From Acidobacteriota bacterium (lineage in GTDB: Bacteria; Acidobacteriota; Vicinamibacteria; Vicinamibacterales; CAVVIG01): 8,709 bases of DNA. Location: positions 1-8,709 of the forward strand of contig QHWF01000009.1 in the NCBI GenBank assembly GCA_003222455.1, given 5' to 3'. A program made the position numbers and the translations under genes. Shown piece by piece: positions 1 to 6,881 of the stretch (position 1 is the stretch's first letter; each line of letters starts with the position of its first letter). The notes beneath the pieces are model-generated. The model searched no databases. It was given only the letters and a program-made list of their open reading frames with translations, and had not been told where the DNA came from.

Positions 1-264
1 AACGGCGATCTGTTCCGCCGTATCGTCGCGTTCTCGCCGGGGTTCGTGGTCGACGGTCCGACGCATGGCAAGCCGCAGTTCTTCATCTCGCACGGAACGG
101 CCGACCCGATTCTTCCGATCGACCGTTGCAGCCGCGTCATCGTTTCCGGGCTGCGCAGGCGTGGCTACGACGTCACGTTTCGCGAGTTCGACGGCAGACA
201 CGAGGTCCCGGCCGAGATCGCCCGCGCAGGCATGCACTGGCTGTCGGCAACATCGCCCTCATAG
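1..264 (+). CDS. Alpha/beta-hydrolase esterase, C-terminal fragment (5' end outside window)
   Basis: The reading frame is open from base 1 and ends at TAG 262-264, so only the last 87 residues are present and the true start lies to the left; the GTG at 46 is merely internal. What is visible is the end of an alpha/beta-hydrolase fold. 'RIVAFSPG' is the strand and turn after the nucleophile region. 'FISHGTADPILPI' carries the acid of the triad (Asp codon 103-105). 'FDGRHEVP' carries the catalytic His (codon 199-201), and a final helix ends 'GMHWL'. The serine nucleophile (GxSxG) must lie upstream and cannot be checked. The pattern best fits the phospholipase/carboxylesterase or feruloyl-esterase-like group; a dipeptidyl-peptidase-like hydrolase is less likely. 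The substrate cannot be told. The gene converges on the S8 peptidase gene, with 67 bp between the stops. Confidence 0.8.
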   Translation, partial: NGDLFRRIVAFSPGFVVDGPTHGKPQFFISHGTADPILPIDRCSRVIVSGLRRRGYDVTFREFDGRHEVPAEIARAGMHWLSATSPS

Positions 265-295
265 TCGCGTGAAAACTGGTGAACCTGCAACGCAC

Positions 296-323
296 GGGCG
301 GCAGCCTCGTGAAGCCGCCGCCC
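296..323. terminator. GC hairpin between convergent genes, possible bidirectional terminator
   Basis: A perfect 7-bp inverted repeat GGGCGGC (296-302) / GCCGCCC (317-323) with a 14-nt loop sits in the 67-bp gap between the two converging stop codons. An alternative register pairs 297-302 with 314-319. Neither strand has a T-run after the stem, so it is not a canonical intrinsic terminator. Its position is the main argument. Confidence 0.35.
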
Positions 324-331
324 CTCGTTGA

Positions 332-3300
332 CTACTTGTCCGGCCGGTGGGTGAGCCGCAGGCCGCTGACAACCGGCTTGGCATAGCCGCGCTTTGCAGC
401 GAACCCGATATTGGCCTTACCATCCGTGATCGATAAGAAAAACACATGCTGGTCGGCGGTGAACGTGCCGACTTCTCGAGCGACGTCGAGCGCCGGCAAC
501 ACGAGCTTGCCCTCCACCAGAATGTCGAAGAGGCGGCTGGCCGGCGCTTGATTCTGAATCTCGGCGAACCGAAGATCCACTTCGTACACCCCCGCCGGCA
601 GACCGTCGAAACGGTACTCACCCGGGTCGATCCTCGCGGACTGATAGAGCGGATCGTCGTTCGTGGCCGCTATTGCGATAGTCGTCGTCGAGATACCGGA
701 CTGCTTGGACACGTAACCGTATTGACCGGCAACATACACACGGTCGGCCAACCAAGAAATGCCGCTGCCATCGGTATACGCGCCACCCCCGGCGTCTATC
801 GCCTTGGAGTACCCGGAGACGACCAGGCGAACCGACACGGTCACAGACGGTTGGCGGCCGCTGTCGCTGCTGAACAGCAGTGTCGTGTCGTAGACGCCCG
901 CGGCAAGCCCGGTACTGTTGACCCCGACGAGGACAGTCGCGTTGCTTCCCGCAGCGAGAGCGCCGCCACCCGAGCCCTCGCTCAGCCACGACACAGCTGT
1001 CGGGCTTTCAGAAACCGACCACGTCAGGCCCTCAGTGCCGGTGTTTGCGAGCGCGAGATTTGCTGTCCGCGCCTGGCCGGCGGTCATGATGAATTCGAGG
1101 GTTGAGGGATTCACCGTGAGCCGCCCAGCTTTGAGTGCCAGGTTGCGCGTGACGGTGCCATCCGGCGTGCTCAGGGAAACTGAAGCCAACGCGGTGACGT
1201 AGTTGGTCTTCAGCGCCTGCAGGTCATACGTTCCGAGCAGCAGCGGCATCCGGTAGAAGCCGTTCGCGTCGGTCGTTGTCTGCGCGGCGACGGTGTCGCC
1301 CTGGAGCGCCTTGACACTGGCGCCCGCAATCGGCTGACCGTCGTTCGTATCGGTAACCTTTCCCTGGAGGATCGCTTGTGGCGCCAGCAGATAACGGATC
1401 GCGACAGTGTCGCTCAGTGCCGCCTCGTTCACCGCATACTGCAGCGCGATGGAGCCAGTCTGGTCCTCGATCCCCACGGTGGCCGAATTCCCTCTCTCCT
1501 GCGCATCGTTCCCGATGTTGCGGTACTGGATCAGGATCTGGCCGTTCTCGTGGAGTATGACTTCGAAGTCGACCCTCTTCGTCAAGTCATTGAAGTAGGC
1601 GACGTTCCGCCACTCGATCACGAACTGACGGCTTGGAGCCGATCCGAACAGGTCGGTACGGACGCTCGACGAGCCGTCGACGAACAAGTCATCCCAGTAA
1701 GGGTAAATCGCCGCATTCGGTACGGCGGGGGTCGGAATCGCGCTGTTCGAGAACGACGTGCTGGATGCGATGAAATTCAGAAAACCGTTGGTCGCAAGCT
1801 GCGCGGAGTTGTAGGTCTGACCATAGAACAGGAACGGAAACGGTAAATTGATCGGCGCCGCAGCGTCGTCGCCCGTCAAGGCCACGACGAGATTTGCCTC
1901 CACGTATGACGCCGTCTCCTCCCGACAGAAGTACCCGAAGCTGTCCGAGCGCGCCGTCAACAAGAAGTCAACGGTCTCATCGGCGTCGACGGTGAGCGCC
2001 TTCGTGTCAGCATTGCGGCACCGGCCGCCCTCGGCCTTGATGGGATAGGTCCCTTCCGGGATCTTGGCAAAACTGTAGAAGCCGTTGCCGTCGGTCGTCG
2101 CCGGCGCCCCCAGCACGGTGACGGTGGCGCCCGCCACTGGATGCAGGAAGCTGTCTGTGACGTGGCCTGAGATCGCGTGCGCAGGCGCCGCCGCCAGCGT
2201 GAAGGGCAGGGCAATCGTTTGCCCGTCGTTGATGACGACGGCGTTCGCTGACTGCGTCAAATAGCCGAATGCGCTCGCCGCGACGTCGTAGGATCCCACT
2301 GGCAAAAGAACGGTGTAATCGCCAGCCGATCCGGTCGGCGTCGTTCGGCTGGTGGGGCCGCTGACGGCGATTGTGGCGCCCTGAATGGGGCTGCTGCTCG
2401 AATCGGTGACAATGCCGGTCAGCGTGCCCGTGGGCCCTCGTGGGGCGGCGCCTACTGCGGCGAACGCATCGAGCCGGCCCTCGCCCCAGACGTTGTTATT
2501 CGCCGCGGTTCCGCCGCAGGTCAGATCCGAGGTATCGATCGCCGTCTGGCCGAGAAGAGCGCGCGTCCCGGCGATGTTGCCGATCAACGACGGCGCGGCC
2601 GACCACATCAGCGCAACAGCGCCGGCAAGGTGCGGTGATGCCATCGACGTGCCACTGATTGTGTAGTAGCCCCCGTCGTTCCACGCAGAGCGAATATTGA
2701 CGCCGGGAGCCGCGAGGTCAGGCTTGATCGACGCGCCGACAGAGGTCGGCGCCGGCCCTCGGCTCGAGAAAGCCGCGATCAGGTTGTTGATATCGAACGC
2801 GCCGGCTCCATAGCTCTCAGCGTAGCCCGCGGGCGCACCCACGGTCCCGCACGCCGGCCCGGCATTGCCGTTCGAGAACGCGGGAAAGATTCCCGAGGCG
2901 ATCCAGGCCTGGACGGTCGCCTGATAGAACGTGTCACTCGCGTTGCTGCTACCCCACGAGTTGTTGACGATGTGGGGTCGCAGGTCTGGCCTCGCGTTCT
3001 GACCATTGAGGTCCGTCGGGGCGAGTATCCACTGGCCCGCCGCCAGCAGGGCGGCATTCGAACACGAGCCCTGCTCGCAGCCTTTGGCAGCAATCCACTT
3101 CACATGCGGAGCCACGCCGATCTGGTTGCCATTCCCATCGTCGCCGGCCATTGTGCCCATCGTGTGCGTCCCGTGGCCGTTGTTGTCGCAGGGGGCGAGC
3201 GACGGGGTCCCGCACACGTTGGAAGGGTCAAACCAGCTGTAGTTGTGGTCGAAATTGCCGGCGCCGAGATTGCCTCGGTACTGGTTGACGAGGGCGGGAT

Positions 3301-3904
3301 GATCGAACTTGACACCGGTGTCGACGCTGGCGACGACGATACTTTCGCCGCGGTCGCTGAACGTCGACCAGACGAGCGGCGCCCGGATCCGATCGATGCC
3401 CCACTCGACCCCGCTGATTTGCGCCTCGTCCACGCCCGGAACCGGCGGCTCGAGAGTGAAGACACGGTCCCTGACGATCCGTTCGACTTCCGGACGGCGG
3501 GCGAGCTCATCGATTAGCGCGCGGTCGCCCGTGACCCGAATGGCATTCGCGATCCAGAACGGTTTGAAGCTCGCGCCGCGCGCCCGCAGCAACGCCTGGA
3601 GGCCGGCCTGACTCTTCGCGGCAACGGTCGTGAGCTGATCGTAGACGAACCGTCCTCGGACGCTTCGTTGCTGGATGCCGTACGCGGCCGCCAGATTGGC
3701 CTTCTCCCGGACAATCACCCAGAAAGTCGCTTCTCCCTTTTGTCGATCGGCCTGATCGAGGATGGCGCGCTCGACAGGCGCCGCGGCCGGCGCCTGCGCC
3801 GACAGCGAGCCCGAGTCCGAAGAAACGAGAGCGATGCACGCGAGCACTGAAGAACAGACGAGCACGCGTACGGCTCGCCACGGACGGGGGCCGCAGAAAG
3901 ACAC
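332..3904 (-). CDS. Secreted subtilisin-like (S8) serine peptidase with regulatory-like, BACON-like and malectin-like domains
   Basis: 1190-aa extracellular or periplasmic protease. Residues 1-38 form a Sec signal peptide (Arg-rich start, hydrophobic 14-28, likely cut after 'SAQA'). About 58-150 is an inhibitor-I9-like propeptide. The S8 catalytic domain spans about 185-485 with the full triad: D195 in 'VASVDTGV', H244 in 'NGHGTH', S420 in 'GTSMASPH', plus oxyanion N347 in 'SNGNAGP'. Carboxypeptidase-regulatory-like beta domains lie at about 493-570, 576-650 and 843-925. Residues 655-838 look nidogen-like ('PFLFYGQTYNS', 'ATNGFLNF', 'YPYWDDL'). A BACON-like immunoglobulin fold covers about 928-1030 and a malectin-like carbohydrate-binding domain about 1033-1188 ('AIDAGG', then 'YEVDLRFAE'). 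I see no cell-surface sorting tail. The GTG start is supported by a GGAGG five bases upstream and by the signal peptide directly after it. The gene is transcribed away from the copper-protein operon behind a 204-bp gap. Proteolysis is secure; the substrate and the sugar-binding role are inferred. Confidence 0.93.
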   Translation of the reverse strand: MSFCGPRPWRAVRVLVCSSVLACIALVSSDSGSLSAQAPAAAPVERAILDQADRQKGEATFWVIVREKANLAAAYGIQQRSVRGRFVYDQLTTVAAKSQAGLQALLRARGASFKPFWIANAIRVTGDRALIDELARRPEVERIVRDRVFTLEPPVPGVDEAQISGVEWGIDRIRAPLVWSTFSDRGESIVVASVDTGVKFDHPALVNQYRGNLGAGNFDHNYSWFDPSNVCGTPSLAPCDNNGHGTHTMGTMAGDDGNGNQIGVAPHVKWIAAKGCEQGSCSNAALLAAGQWILAPTDLNGQNARPDLRPHIVNNSWGSSNASDTFYQATVQAWIASGIFPAFSNGNAGPACGTVGAPAGYAESYGAGAFDINNLIAAFSSRGPAPTSVGASIKPDLAAPGVNIRSAWNDGGYYTISGTSMASPHLAGAVALMWSAAPSLIGNIAGTRALLGQTAIDTSDLTCGGTAANNNVWGEGRLDAFAAVGAAPRGPTGTLTGIVTDSSSSPIQGATIAVSGPTSRTTPTGSAGDYTVLLPVGSYDVAASAFGYLTQSANAVVINDGQTIALPFTLAAAPAHAISGHVTDSFLHPVAGATVTVLGAPATTDGNGFYSFAKIPEGTYPIKAEGGRCRNADTKALTVDADETVDFLLTARSDSFGYFCREETASYVEANLVVALTGDDAAAPINLPFPFLFYGQTYNSAQLATNGFLNFIASSTSFSNSAIPTPAVPNAAIYPYWDDLFVDGSSSVRTDLFGSAPSRQFVIEWRNVAYFNDLTKRVDFEVILHENGQILIQYRNIGNDAQERGNSATVGIEDQTGSIALQYAVNEAALSDTVAIRYLLAPQAILQGKVTDTNDGQPIAGASVKALQGDTVAAQTTTDANGFYRMPLLLGTYDLQALKTNYVTALASVSLSTPDGTVTRNLALKAGRLTVNPSTLEFIMTAGQARTANLALANTGTEGLTWSVSESPTAVSWLSEGSGGGALAAGSNATVLVGVNSTGLAAGVYDTTLLFSSDSGRQPSVTVSVRLVVSGYSKAIDAGGGAYTDGSGISWLADRVYVAGQYGYVSKQSGISTTTIAIAATNDDPLYQSARIDPGEYRFDGLPAGVYEVDLRFAEIQNQAPASRLFDILVEGKLVLPALDVAREVGTFTADQHVFFLSITDGKANIGFAAKRGYAKPVVSGLRLTHRPDK

Positions 3905-3909
3905 AAATG

Positions 3910-3914
3910 CCTCC
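3910..3914 (-). promoter_or_regulatory. Shine-Dalgarno site GGAGG that fixes the GTG start of the S8 peptidase
   Basis: On the minus strand GGAGG is followed by five bases (CATTT) and then GTG at 3904-3902. It is the strongest ribosome binding site in the window and decides the non-ATG start. Confidence 0.7.
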
Positions 3915-3958
3915 AGAGGGAACGGGTCGATTAGTTGTGAGTGAGTTGGAGCGCCGCT

Positions 3959-3986
3959 ATTATTGCCCGGCTTGGTCGCGTTTCAC
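3959..3986 (-). promoter_or_regulatory. Candidate sigma-70-type promoter of the S8 peptidase gene
   Basis: On the minus strand GTGAAA (3986-3981, four of six bases of TTGACA) is separated by 16 nt from AATAAT (3964-3959, five of six of TATAAT). This would give a leader of about 48 nt carrying the GGAGG site. It is found by eye in otherwise GC-rich DNA, so the AT-rich hexamer is informative but not conclusive. Confidence 0.3.
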
Positions 3987-4032
3987 GGCACGAGTCTCAG
4001 AAGAGACGCACATTTTCAACCGTAAGGCAGAC

Positions 4033-4050
4033 TTCCGTCTACCAACGGAA
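4033..4050 (-). terminator. Small hairpin downstream of the copper-protein operon
   Basis: A perfect 6-bp stem TTCCGT (4033-4038) / ACGGAA (4045-4050) with a 6-nt loop lies about 60 nt past the stop of the pmoB-like gene. No T-run follows on the minus strand. It may contribute to 3'-end formation, or may be chance. Confidence 0.2.
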
Positions 4051-4108
4051 ACGCGTTGCTGGTGGATATCGAAGCGTCCTTCTCCCGAAGCTGGATGGCT
4101 GCAAGCCG

Positions 4109-5656
4109 TTACGTCCGCGGCCGGACGTTGGCGTCGAACGCGCCGGTGATCACACGGCCCGCGTGCTTCATCTGGACCCAGATGCGATAGTGCCCCGCCT
4201 TCGGAAAGGCGTACGGAATGGAGAGGTCGCCCTGGGCGGGCATCATGTGTCCCGTGTGCGTGGACGGCCCAGCAAATTTCTGCAGCGCCGCCATCGAGAT
4301 GCTGCCGGCCGGATGCAGGTGCGCGAACACGGATCCATCTTCACGAGCGATGACGACATGGGCGAGCATTCCCATGTACGGCTCGAGCGCGAGCGGTGCG
4401 CCGCCGGCATCCTGCGCGGCGAACGTCAGCGTCCGCTCCTCATACTCGGCAATCGACGCGGTGCCGCGCTGCCAGACGATTGCCGGCCCGTCCGCGGCCG
4501 CGAATCGCGACACCGCGGCCTCGGGCGCCGCATCACCCGCGAACCAGGAATCGTCTGGATCGGTGCGCTCCCACGCCTGCGCGCCGGCGCCAGGCATATC
4601 AACGGTCGCGACGAGCGTCTGCGCGTACCCGCTCTCGTGGACGATGTCGCCATAGACGCGGTAGCGACCCTGCGGCAGCGGCGGCACCTCGGCGTCGAAC
4701 GCAAGGCCGGCTGCCGTCCGCGCCACCGGATGCAGATGCGCAAACGCATCGAGCCCGGGCTCGCGAACGAGAAACATGTGCATCAACTTGCCGTGATCCG
4801 GCATCAGCGCGTTGTAGCGGACGGTGGCGATCGGACGGCCCGTCCATCGCGGGTCGTGAATCTCCAACGTCAAGACGCGGCGGCTGGCGTCATCGCGCAA
4901 CGCCGCCCCGGCCTCGAAGGGACGGAACAACACGAAATTCCGGTAACTCTCGGCTTCGGCGGTCCACCATCGACTGCCGCCCCAGAGCATGAGGCCGACA
5001 ACAATCGCGGTCGCGGCCACGGCGGCGCGCCCGCGCCGCCGGCGCTTGCGGTCGGGCACGATACCTGGCTCCAGCACGCTCTCGCGAACGGCGGCGCCGA
5101 CAATCGTGAGCATCCCGACAGCGAGGAACACGCCAAGCGCTGCGAGCACCAGACCGAGCGGCCGATCCATCGATCGCAGCGACGTGGCCAGCGCAAGCAC
5201 CGGGACGATCGCGGTTCCCTGTCCTCCGGGGCCGTCCACGCTGACGAACAACTGATAGGACGTCGCCGTCATGAACCAGAGCTCGGCGGCGTAAAGGGCC
5301 GAGTCACCCGGAACAGCCTTCGCAACTTCCGGCGGAGGTGCGCCGTCGATGCCGAGATTCCACTGAGCTGCGCGCATCGTGACGCGCTGCACGTCTCGAG
5401 CGGCACCGTCGTCGGTGATCCTCACGGTGACCTGCGCGCGACCCGGAATCACGCCCGGCAGGCGAACGACGATGCGCACGGGATACGCGCCGGCGTTGCC
5501 GACGAAGAACGTGTCGGGACTGCCGACGTGCGCCATCGTGCTCAACGCGACAAGAGCCAGGCCTAGCAGCCCGCGGCGAAACCCCAGCTGCATTCGGTGC
5601 GACGCTGGAGTTTCACCACGACCTGCGAACATGCTCGCCCGCGAGCGATGAATCAT
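4109..5656 (-). CDS. PmoB-like copper-binding membrane-anchored periplasmic protein with two His-rich FAHLHP domains
   Basis: 515 aa. ATG at 5656 overlaps the preceding stop as ATGA, implying translational coupling. A later ATG (5593, residue 22) would begin a clean 21-residue signal peptide with an 'RRGLLGL' core ending TMA before H43, so either start is possible. Predicted layout: signal 22-42; periplasmic beta domain 43-158; TM1 about 166-190; basic cytoplasmic loop 'DRKRRRRGR' 202-210; TM2 about 211-227; periplasmic 228-515. This matches PmoB of particulate methane monooxygenase (beta domain, two helices, beta domain). 'RPFEAG' just after TM2 recalls PmoB 'IPLQAG'. H43 would be the mature N-terminus, like PmoB H33 of CuB, but the HxH partner pair seems replaced by Q135 and F137. 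The C-terminal part holds two related domains with H288/H293 plus 'FAHLHP' 305-310, and H433 plus 'FAHLHP' 444-449, then 'THTGHMM' 466-472. Copper binding is inferred. Alternative: a YtkA/FixH- or CopC-like copper chaperone. Confidence 0.72.
   Translation of the reverse strand: MIHRSRASMFAGRGETPASHRMQLGFRRGLLGLALVALSTMAHVGSPDTFFVGNAGAYPVRIVVRLPGVIPGRAQVTVRITDDGAARDVQRVTMRAAQWNLGIDGAPPPEVAKAVPGDSALYAAELWFMTATSYQLFVSVDGPGGQGTAIVPVLALATSLRSMDRPLGLVLAALGVFLAVGMLTIVGAAVRESVLEPGIVPDRKRRRRGRAAVAATAIVVGLMLWGGSRWWTAEAESYRNFVLFRPFEAGAALRDDASRRVLTLEIHDPRWTGRPIATVRYNALMPDHGKLMHMFLVREPGLDAFAHLHPVARTAAGLAFDAEVPPLPQGRYRVYGDIVHESGYAQTLVATVDMPGAGAQAWERTDPDDSWFAGDAAPEAAVSRFAAADGPAIVWQRGTASIAEYEERTLTFAAQDAGGAPLALEPYMGMLAHVVIAREDGSVFAHLHPAGSISMAALQKFAGPSTHTGHMMPAQGDLSIPYAFPKAGHYRIWVQMKHAGRVITGAFDANVRPRT
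4111..4128 (-). terminator. GC hairpin overlapping the stop codon of the pmoB-like gene
   Basis: A perfect 7-bp stem ACGTCCG (4111-4117) / CGGACGT (4122-4128) with a 4-nt loop overlaps the last codons and the first base of the TAA stop (4111-4109). It could protect the mRNA 3' end or help termination, but it lacks a T-run. Confidence 0.25.
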
Positions 5657-6849
5657 CGCCGGACCCGCGACATCCAGTTGCCCCACCACAGCCCGCAGCG
5701 CGCCGACACGAACGCGAGCGCCAGGGCAATCGACAGGCCCACCCGCAGGTTGTCCGGCCGGTTCAACGTGTACCACCGCGCTTGAAAGGCCGTATCGACG
5801 CTGTACGGCATCCGGTTGGCAATGAAGATCGGGTTGCGCGCCCACGAGGTCATCATGAAATCCGCAAACGGCCACTGGACCGCCAGGAAGGCGACGACGA
5901 ACGCGAGCGCGACGAGCGCCGACAACCGCCAGTCGTGTCCGCGACCCAGACGCCGCATCGCGAGATCGATCAGCAGCGCCGGCACGGCGAGGAACAACGG
6001 AAAGTCCGGCGGCATGAATCGATCGAGGTGCACGTAGATCGGCCCGAGCAGCGGCTCGGCACGGAACAGCGGCAGCACGAGCAGCATGACGAACATCAGC
6101 GCCATGTACACCAGCGCCGTGGTCGTGGCCGGCCAGCGCGAGACGGACGCCCTCGCGGTGCTGACGAGCATCAACGGGAAGATGCCCGCCGCGACCTCGT
6201 AGAACAGCGACCGATGCATGTCCCAGCGCTGAAGGTATTCGGTGGCCAGCGTCGCGATCAGCACCAGAAGGAGTCCGGCGCTCACGAGATAGATGAACCC
6301 CAGCCGCGATCGCATCGCATCGGCGCCGGCGTCCGGCTGCACCGGCGCTCGATTCTGCCAGGCGACCGCCATCAGCATCGCGCCGTACTGGATCGCGCCG
6401 ATGCCTGCGGCGAGCAATGCGTGCGGGGGACTGAGGATCTTCACGTCCAGGCCGTAGCTGTTGTGCCACCAGTCGTCGAACGGCGCCGACGTGAGCATGG
6501 CGAAGGCGCCCCAGATGCACACCCAGGCGCCGAGCGGCGCGCGAAAGCCCCAGAACCGGACGGTCGCGGCGCGTTCGGCGCCGGCGGCCTCGCCGCGCGC
6601 AAACGACAGCCGCAACGCCAGCCAGCCGCACGTCTGGCCGGCGACAATGCCCCCGAGGTAAATCGCGAGGTGCGCGGGCGTCCAGAACGTGTCGCGCCCG
6701 ATACTGCGATGCCAGGAGATGTCCCAGGTGACGCCGACAATGACGCTGGTCGAGGCAAAGAGGACGGCATACAGGAACCACGGCACGGTACCGGACATCG
6801 ACCGGGTCCATCCGTCGCGGACGTCGAGCCCGTATGCAGTTGTCGCCAT
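5653..6849 (-). CDS. Putative PmoC-PmoA fusion: divergent copper membrane monooxygenase-like integral membrane protein
   Basis: 398 aa with about 10 hydrophobic helices (near 22-41, 58-81, 100-121, 143-164, 182-204, 214-231, 241-263, 283-299, 308-327, 367-390). The N-terminal half holds 'DISWHRSIGRDTFWTPAH' (D43, H47, H60) and 'DDWWHNSYGLDVKILSPPH' (D125, H129, H143). Their spacings, D-x3-H-x12-H and D-x3-H-x13-H, equal those of the PmoC CuC (D156/H160/H173) and CuD (N227/H231/H245) ligands. The text around the first site also resembles PmoC, recalled from memory as 'DGTWHQTIVRDTDFTPSH'. The C-terminal half has PmoA-like landmarks: W209-D210 before 'RSLF', 'PALLID' 290-295, 'QWP' 325-327, and 'AD' 329-330 five residues before W336-A337-R338. 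PmoC plus PmoA would be about 500 aa; here the PmoC N-terminus (its first helices) is absent. ATG 6849 has only a weak AGAAG upstream. The gene heads an operon with the PmoB-like gene, in the order C-A-B. Substrate unknown; copper transport is an alternative. Confidence 0.68.
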   Translation of the reverse strand: MATTAYGLDVRDGWTRSMSGTVPWFLYAVLFASTSVIVGVTWDISWHRSIGRDTFWTPAHLAIYLGGIVAGQTCGWLALRLSFARGEAAGAERAATVRFWGFRAPLGAWVCIWGAFAMLTSAPFDDWWHNSYGLDVKILSPPHALLAAGIGAIQYGAMLMAVAWQNRAPVQPDAGADAMRSRLGFIYLVSAGLLLVLIATLATEYLQRWDMHRSLFYEVAAGIFPLMLVSTARASVSRWPATTTALVYMALMFVMLLVLPLFRAEPLLGPIYVHLDRFMPPDFPLFLAVPALLIDLAMRRLGRGHDWRLSALVALAFVVAFLAVQWPFADFMMTSWARNPIFIANRMPYSVDTAFQARWYTLNRPDNLRVGLSIALALAFVSARCGLWWGNWMSRVRR

Positions 6850-6858
6850 GGGACTTCT

Positions 6859-6864
6859 ATATTA
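6859..6864 (-). promoter_or_regulatory. -10-like hexamer TAATAT just before the pmoCA-like gene
   Basis: TAATAT on the minus strand (four of six bases of TATAAT) starts 15 nt and ends 10 nt before the ATG at 6849. If used, transcription would begin only a few bases before the start codon, giving a leaderless or near-leaderless mRNA. That would be compatible with the weak Shine-Dalgarno. No convincing -35 box lies 16-18 nt upstream. Confidence 0.25.
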
Positions 6865-6881
6865 CCGGCTTTATGGACGAT

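Noticed and set aside
20..23. Lipoprotein signal in the S8 peptidase (residues 20-23, 'VLAC')
   Set aside because: Leu at -2 is atypical for a lipobox and the preceding hydrophobic stretch is short. Ordinary signal-peptidase cleavage after 'SAQA' fits better. Coordinates here are residue numbers; the codons lie near base 3840.
3941..5566. A 541-codon open frame on the plus strand
   Set aside because: It lies antisense to the pmoB-like gene. Its translation is low-complexity, rich in Arg, His and Asp, with no domain, helix or signal pattern: a typical high-GC shadow.
4109..5656. Intact CuB copper site of PmoB type
   Set aside because: Only the N-terminal His is present. The first periplasmic domain has no other His, so a complete three-His CuB site is not supported.
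5657..6811. N-terminal extension of the 515-aa gene to a 900-codon open frame
   Set aside because: The added 385 residues are the out-of-frame shadow of the PmoCA-like gene, whose own frame has clear membrane helices and motifs. The ATG at 5656 fits the operon overlap.
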